Part shown: one piece after another, positions 48,037-52,216 of the stretch
Position numbering within the stretch: position 1 is the stretch's first letter
Layout: each line of letters starts with the position of its first letter
Source: Clostridiales bacterium
GTDB lineage: Bacteria; Bacillota; Clostridia; Christensenellales; Pumilibacteraceae
Assembly: GCA_003533505.1 (NCBI GenBank)
Contig: DQGD01000011.1
Span: 1 to 52,216 of the forward strand
DNA: 52,216 bases
Direction: 5' to 3'
Program-made: the position numbers and the translations under genes
Notes under the pieces: generated by a model
Seen by the model: the letters and a program-made list of their open reading frames with translations, nothing else
Told to the model about the DNA's origin: nothing
The model's database searches: none

Positions 48037-49038
48037 ATGAAAACGGAGATTTACCTTCCCACAACCGAAAATCTTGAAATCTGCGCCGAGCTTTTAAGAA
48101 GCGGCGAGCTCGTGGCGTTCCCCACCGAAACCGTGTACGGCTTGGGCGGCAACGCGCTCGACCCCCTTGCCGCAAAGAAAATCTACGCGGCGAAGGGCCG
48201 TCCGTCCGACAATCCGCTCATCGTACATATCGCCGACAAGGAAACGGTGAACGTGCTTGCGGAGCGCGTGCCCGAAAAAGCGCAAATCGTAATGGAAAGG
48301 TTTATGCCCGGTCCCGTCACGATAGTGCTTCCCAAAAAGGACGTCGTGCCCGACGCGGTCACGGGCGGACTGAAAACCGTCGCCGTGCGCATGCCGTCAA
48401 ACCCCGTCGCGCTCGCGCTGATTTCTCGCTCCGGCGTGCCCGTTTGCGCCCCCAGCGCCAACACAAGCACGCGCCCCAGTCCCACGAGCGCCGCGCACGT
48501 CTACAACGACCTCTGCGGCAAAATCCCTGCGATTCTCGACGGCGGCGACTGCGAAGTGGGCGTCGAGTCTACGGTCATCGACTTTACCACCGAAAAGCCT
48601 CGGCTTTTAAGAGCCGGCGGCATGCCGATAGAAACGCTCGAAGCCGCGATAGGCGAAATCGAAATCGTCCAAAACAGCAAAGTCGCGCTTTGCCCGGGCA
48701 TGAAGTACAAGCATTATTCGCCGCTTGCCGACGTGTTCGTCGCGCTCCCCGGCGAGGGGCTTAAAGAAAGAATGAGGGCGGCTTACGACGCGATTACGGG
48801 CGAGGGAAAGAAAACGCTGATAATCGCGCTGGAGGATACCGCGGCAGAAATGGGCGAGAGGAACGTCCGACTTGCCGGCAAGGACTACGCCGACTACGCG
48901 CACAACCTGTTCGCGTTTCTGCGCGACGCCGACGCCGACGGTTACGAAGCGGTAGTATGCGAGGGCGCGGACGAGCGTCTTTTGGGCGCTTCCGTCGCCA
49001 ACCGCCTGATAAAGGCAGCCGGAGGCAAGACCGTCTAG
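48037..49038 (+). CDS. ywlC: Threonylcarbamoyl-AMP synthase (Sua5/YwlC type)
   Basis: 333 residues, the long Sua5 form: an N-terminal YrdC domain (about 1-200) and a C-terminal Sua5 domain. It makes threonylcarbamoyl-AMP from threonine, bicarbonate and ATP for the t6A37 modification of ANN-decoding tRNAs. Seen are GELVAFPTETVYGLGGNA, KGRPSDNPLIVHI, MPGPVTIVL, VAVRMPSNPVA, CAPSANTSTRPSPT and the SPGMKYKHYSPL-like linker (LCPGMKYKHYSPLADV). No ribosome site is obvious before the ATG. Its stop overlaps the GTG of the next gene. Confidence 0.95.
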   Translation: MKTEIYLPTTENLEICAELLRSGELVAFPTETVYGLGGNALDPLAAKKIYAAKGRPSDNPLIVHIADKETVNVLAERVPEKAQIVMERFMPGPVTIVLPKKDVVPDAVTGGLKTVAVRMPSNPVALALISRSGVPVCAPSANTSTRPSPTSAAHVYNDLCGKIPAILDGGDCEVGVESTVIDFTTEKPRLLRAGGMPIETLEAAIGEIEIVQNSKVALCPGMKYKHYSPLADVFVALPGEGLKERMRAAYDAITGEGKKTLIIALEDTAAEMGERNVRLAGKDYADYAHNLFAFLRDADADGYEAVVCEGADERLLGASVANRLIKAAGGKTV

Positions 49039-49577
49039 TGGAAAAGACAGCCGAAAAAACCGCGGCGAAAAGGCAAAAAAACGCCGCGAATAAACCGAAA
49101 ACCGCCGCGAAATCCGATAAAATCCGCATTACGTTCGTGTGTACGGGCAACACCTGCCGTTCGGCAATGGCGGAGCGGATTTTCAAAGAGGAAATCGCAC
49201 GCAGAGGATTAAAGGACAAGTTCGCGATAAACTCCTACGGACTAAGGGTCAAGCCGCAGGACGAGATTAACCCAAAGGCGGTGGAGGCGCTGAAAAGCCT
49301 CGGCTACCGCGCGGCAAAGCACAAGGCGAAGCCGCTTACGCTCGCGGCGGCGAAAAAGAGCGATTTAATCGTGTGCATGACCGCCCGTCACAAAGCGGAA
49401 ATCGACCTCGAAAAGTGCTATACGGTGGGCGATATTACGGGCGGCGGCGACGTTGCCGACCCGTTCGGCGCACCCGTTTCCGAGTACGTCCGCGCGGCTA
49501 AATACCTCGCCTATTCGGTGGACGAAACGCTGGAGCTTGCCGAAAAAACGGCGGCAAACAGGCGCAATAACCAATGA
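49038..49577 (+). CDS. ywlE: Low-molecular-weight phosphatase, YwlE arginine phosphatase-like
   Basis: 179 residues from a GTG that shares one base with the ywlC stop. After a 28-residue Lys- and Ala-rich extension comes the LMW-phosphatase P-loop FVCTGNTCRSAMAE (Cys35 to Arg41, CX5R). Thr in CTGNT, in place of the Leu/Ile of tyrosine phosphatases, is the mark of arginine phosphatases such as B. subtilis YwlE. The general acid is in VADPFGAP. The basic extension is longer than in usual family members and of unknown role. Gene order ywlC-ywlE-rpiB matches Bacillus closely. Confidence 0.9.
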   Translation: MEKTAEKTAAKRQKNAANKPKTAAKSDKIRITFVCTGNTCRSAMAERIFKEEIARRGLKDKFAINSYGLRVKPQDEINPKAVEALKSLGYRAAKHKAKPLTLAAAKKSDLIVCMTARHKAEIDLEKCYTVGDITGGGDVADPFGAPVSEYVRAAKYLAYSVDETLELAEKTAANRRNNQ

Positions 49578-49616
49578 TAATAAAGTCGGGGCAAAGCCTC
49601 GGAAAGGAGATAACTG

Positions 49617-50069
49617 ATGAAAGTAGCAATAGCATGCGACCACGCCGCGCTCGAACTTAAAAACGCGGTCAAAAAGCATCTTACGGACAGAGGATTCGAG
49701 GTCGTCGACTTCGGCATAAACGAGCCGGGCTCGGTGGATTACCCCGACTACGCGCTGCCCGTCGCCGAAGCCGTTGCGGGCGGCAAAGCCGACAAGGGCA
49801 TTCTCATTTGCGGCACTGGCATCGGCATGAGCATCTGCGCGAACAAGGTCAAGGGCATACGCTGCGCGCTGTGCTCGGACACGTTCTCGGCGCGCGCCAC
49901 TCGCGAGCATAACGACGCCAACGTGCTGGCGTTCGGCGAAAGAGTGGTGGGCGGAGGGCTCGCTCTCGACATTGTCGACGCGTTTTTGGACACGCCGTTC
50001 TCGAACGCCGAGCGGCACGTCAAGCGCATCGACAAAATCACCGCCATCGAGAATAAGTATTTTAAGTGA
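49617..50069 (+). CDS. rpiB: Ribose-5-phosphate isomerase B
   Basis: 150 residues of the RpiB/LacAB family. Marks are IACDHAALELKNAVKKHL, DFGINEPGSVDYPDYA, GILICGTGIGMSICANKVKGIR (active-site Cys-Gly-Thr-Gly loop) and ARATREHNDANVLAFGERV. It links ribose 5-phosphate and ribulose 5-phosphate, complementing transketolase at 2569. An AAGGAGA site precedes the ATG. Last gene of the ywlC-ywlE-rpiB unit. Confidence 0.96.
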   Translation: MKVAIACDHAALELKNAVKKHLTDRGFEVVDFGINEPGSVDYPDYALPVAEAVAGGKADKGILICGTGIGMSICANKVKGIRCALCSDTFSARATREHNDANVLAFGERVVGGGLALDIVDAFLDTPFSNAERHVKRIDKITAIENKYFK

Positions 50070-50105
50070 TTTAGTCAAAAAGTTGTGCGAAAACGGCAAA
50101 AACAG

Positions 50106-50134
50106 TTGCCTGAAACCGCAATATATGTTATAAT
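50106..50134 (+). promoter_or_regulatory. Promoter of ppdK
   Basis: TTGCCT (50106-50111), 17-bp spacer, TATAAT (50129-50134), about 80 bases before the ppdK ATG. Confidence 0.75.
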
Positions 50135-50213
50135 CGGCAATGGGTCGGCTCGTCCGCACCCGTTTTAACCTAAGTTAAAAACCATAGAAGTATAAAAAAG
50201 GAGAAAGTACGTT

Positions 50214-52216
50214 ATGGCAAACAAAAAGTATTGTTACCTCTTCACCGAAGGCAACGCTAAAATGCGCGAGCTTTTGGGCGGCAAGGGCGCGAACCTCGCC
50301 GAGATGACCGGTTTGGGACTTCCCGTTCCGCAGGGCTTCACCATTTCCACCGAAGCCTGCACGCAGTATTACGAGGACGGCAAGCAAATCAACCCCGGCA
50401 TTCAGGCTGAAATCATGGAGTACGTCGACAAGATGGAAAAAATCACCGGCAAGAAGTTCGGCGACAAGGAGAATCCGCTTCTCGTTTCTGTTCGTTCGGG
50501 CGCGCGCGCTTCGATGCCCGGCATGATGGACACCATTCTTAACCTCGGATTGAACGAGCAGGTTGTCGAAGTCATCGCAAAGAAGTCCGGCAATCCTCGC
50601 TGGGCTTGGGACTGCTACCGCCGTTTCATTCAGATGTTCTCCGACGTCGTCATGGAGGTAGGCAAGAAATATTTTGAAAAGCTTATCGACGAGATGAAAG
50701 AGAAGAAGGGTATCACCTTCGACGTCGAGCTCACCGCCGACGACCTCAAAGAGCTCGCCAATCAGTTCAAAGCCGAGTACAAGAAACAGCTCGGCACCGA
50801 CTTCCCCTCCGACCCGAAGGAGCAGCTGTTCGCAGCCGTCAAGGCGGTTTTCCGTTCGTGGGACAATCCGCGCGCGAACATCTACCGCATGGACCACGAC
50901 ATTCCTTACAGCTGGGGCACCGCGGTCAACGTTCAGATGATGGCGTTCGGCAACATGGGCGACGATTCCGGCACGGGCGTTGCGTTCACGCGTAACCCGG
51001 CTACCGGCGAAAAGGGTCTTATGGGCGAATTCCTCGTCAACGCTCAGGGCGAAGACGTCGTTGCAGGCGTCCGCACCCCGATGCCTATCGAGCAGATGAA
51101 GGGCGTGTTCCCCGAGGCTTACGCAGAATTCCAGAAAGTATGCGCAACGCTCGAGAACCACTACCGCGACATGCAGGATATGGAGTTCACCATCGAGCAC
51201 GGCAAACTCTATATGCTCCAGACCCGTAACGGCAAGCGTACCGCAGCCGCAGCTATCAAGATTGCATGCGACCTCATCGACGAGGGCATGATTACCGAGA
51301 AAGAAGCGCTTATGCAAATCGACGCGAAGTCGCTCGACATGTTGCTTCACCCGACGTTCGACGTCAAGGCTCTTAAAGACGCCGACAAGAACAACGTCGT
51401 GGGCAAGGGTATCGCCGCTTCCCCGGGCGCCGCTACCGGCACTATCGTATTCACCGCAGAGGACGCCGTCGTCGAGGGCAAGAAGGGCAAGAAGGTCATT
51501 CTCGTCCGTCTCGAAACCAGCCCCGAGGACATCGAGGGCATGAAGTACGCTCAGGGTATCCTTACCGTCCGCGGCGGTCAGACTTCTCACGCTGCCGTCG
51601 TTGCAAGAGGCATGGGAACCTGCTGCGTTTCCGGCTGCGGCGACATCAAGATGCACGAAGAGGAAAAATACTTCGAGCTCGCCGGCAAAGTGTTCCGCGA
51701 GGGCGACGCGCTCTCTTTGGACGGCTCCACCGGCAATATCTACGACTGCGCAATCAAGACCGTTCCCGCCGACCCCAACTCCGGCTATTTCGGACGTATC
51801 ATGGCACTTGCCGACAAGTATAAGGCGCTCGGCGTTCGCACCAACGCGGACACCCCGAAGGACGCTAAGCAGGCTGCCGCGTTCGGCGCAACCGGTATCG
51901 GTCTTTGCCGTACCGAACACATGTTCTTCGACCCGGCGCGTATCGGCGCGTTCCGCGAGATGATTTGCTCCGACACCGTTGAAGAGAGAGAAGCCGCGCT
52001 CGCGAAAATCGAGCCCATGCAGCAGGCAGACTTCGAGGGCTTGTTCGAGGCTCTCGGCGGCTACCCCGTAACCATCCGCTTCCTCGATCCGCCGCTTCAC
52101 GAGTTCGTTCCGACCGACGAAGCCGACATCGAAGCGCTTGCAAAAGCTCAGGGCAAAACCGTCACGAGAATCAAGGAAATCATTTCCTCGCTTCACGAGT
52201 TCAACCCGATGATGGG
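50214..52216 (+). CDS. ppdK: Pyruvate, phosphate dikinase, 3' end beyond the window
   Basis: The frame is open from the ATG at 50214 (after AAAAAGGAGAAAG) to the end of the window, 667 codons of an expected 875 or so. The enzyme interconverts pyruvate, ATP and phosphate with phosphoenolpyruvate, AMP and pyrophosphate; in fermenters it often runs as a pyrophosphate-saving replacement for pyruvate kinase. The N-terminal nucleotide domain shows LLGGKGANLAEMTGLGLPVP and SVRSGARASMPGMMDTILNL; the swivelling domain has the phospho-histidine at His459 in GGQTSHAAVVARGMGT; the PEP-binding domain begins with GIGLCRTEHMFF. Truncated only by the window edge. Confidence 0.97.
   Translation, partial: MANKKYCYLFTEGNAKMRELLGGKGANLAEMTGLGLPVPQGFTISTEACTQYYEDGKQINPGIQAEIMEYVDKMEKITGKKFGDKENPLLVSVRSGARASMPGMMDTILNLGLNEQVVEVIAKKSGNPRWAWDCYRRFIQMFSDVVMEVGKKYFEKLIDEMKEKKGITFDVELTADDLKELANQFKAEYKKQLGTDFPSDPKEQLFAAVKAVFRSWDNPRANIYRMDHDIPYSWGTAVNVQMMAFGNMGDDSGTGVAFTRNPATGEKGLMGEFLVNAQGEDVVAGVRTPMPIEQMKGVFPEAYAEFQKVCATLENHYRDMQDMEFTIEHGKLYMLQTRNGKRTAAAAIKIACDLIDEGMITEKEALMQIDAKSLDMLLHPTFDVKALKDADKNNVVGKGIAASPGAATGTIVFTAEDAVVEGKKGKKVILVRLETSPEDIEGMKYAQGILTVRGGQTSHAAVVARGMGTCCVSGCGDIKMHEEEKYFELAGKVFREGDALSLDGSTGNIYDCAIKTVPADPNSGYFGRIMALADKYKALGVRTNADTPKDAKQAAAFGATGIGLCRTEHMFFDPARIGAFREMICSDTVEEREAALAKIEPMQQADFEGLFEALGGYPVTIRFLDPPLHEFVPTDEADIEALAKAQGKTVTRIKEIISSLHEFNPMM

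Noticed and set aside
50175..52196. A 673-codon minus-strand open frame at the right end
   Set aside because: The plus strand carries ppdK with all expected motifs over the same bases.

Overview
The window reads as a chromosomal segment of an anaerobic, spore-forming member of the Bacillota (class Clostridia). It is GC-rich for that group. The evidence is a gerA-gerB-gerC spore germinant receptor operon, a Rex repressor next to bifunctional AdhE, two [FeFe]-hydrogenase family proteins, formate-tetrahydrofolate ligase, pyruvate phosphate dikinase, RqcP, an IspD-IspF fusion, clear sigma-A promoters (TTGACA, 17 bp, TATAAT) and strong Shine-Dalgarno sites. No 16S rRNA is present, so nothing finer than class is supported. 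The window starts inside a repeat region and ends inside ppdK.

Layout. 1-552: dispersed repeats and a promoter. 553-5186: a lipoprotein, transketolase and a YfbR-type nucleotidase. 5490-9284: germinant receptor operon. 9413-11936 (minus strand): ispDF, rqcP, a YbaK deacylase, a Dabb-domain gene, and tRNA-Ile and tRNA-Ala. 12142-16220 (minus): methylglyoxal synthase, GH43 and beta-helix (GH28-like) glycosidases, prolyl-tRNA synthetase. 16335-26401 (plus): a decayed phage-type gene, metK, recD2, a small gene coupled to fhs, glnS, a HAD phosphatase and a short alaS. 26402-28257: repeats, a PPC-acetyltransferase fusion and a second lipoprotein. 28336-33928: leuS, then an AraC regulator divergent from an amino-sugar pair (PIG-L deacetylase and SIS isomerase/deaminase). 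34239-35249: an AEC transporter. 35458-44587: a redox and hydrogen block. 44714-47964: envelope and small membrane proteins. 48037-52216: ywlC, ywlE, rpiB and partial ppdK.

The most interesting part is 35458-44587. Rex, AdhE and a small APH-fold kinase are followed, with short gaps, by two 80-residue thioredoxin-fold [2Fe-2S] proteins, a putative sensory [FeFe]-hydrogenase with a PAS domain (HydS, group C-like), a SpoIIE-type PP2C phosphatase with an unassigned C-terminal domain, and a separately promoted group B-like [FeFe]-hydrogenase. The order suggests a pathway in which H2 or redox state is sensed at an H-cluster, passed through PAS to a Ser/Thr phosphatase, and used to set gene expression for fermentation. 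The parts are recognisable from known families. The signalling wiring, the phosphatase target and the role of the two small iron-sulfur proteins are inference.

Other points of note are a family of about 80-bp repeats with conserved flanks around variable hairpins, three genes with promoters so close to the start codon that they may be leaderless, a YfbR homologue whose HD motif reads HE, a 602-residue alanyl-tRNA synthetase that lacks the usual C-terminal region, and a tRNA-Ala with C instead of U at position 33.
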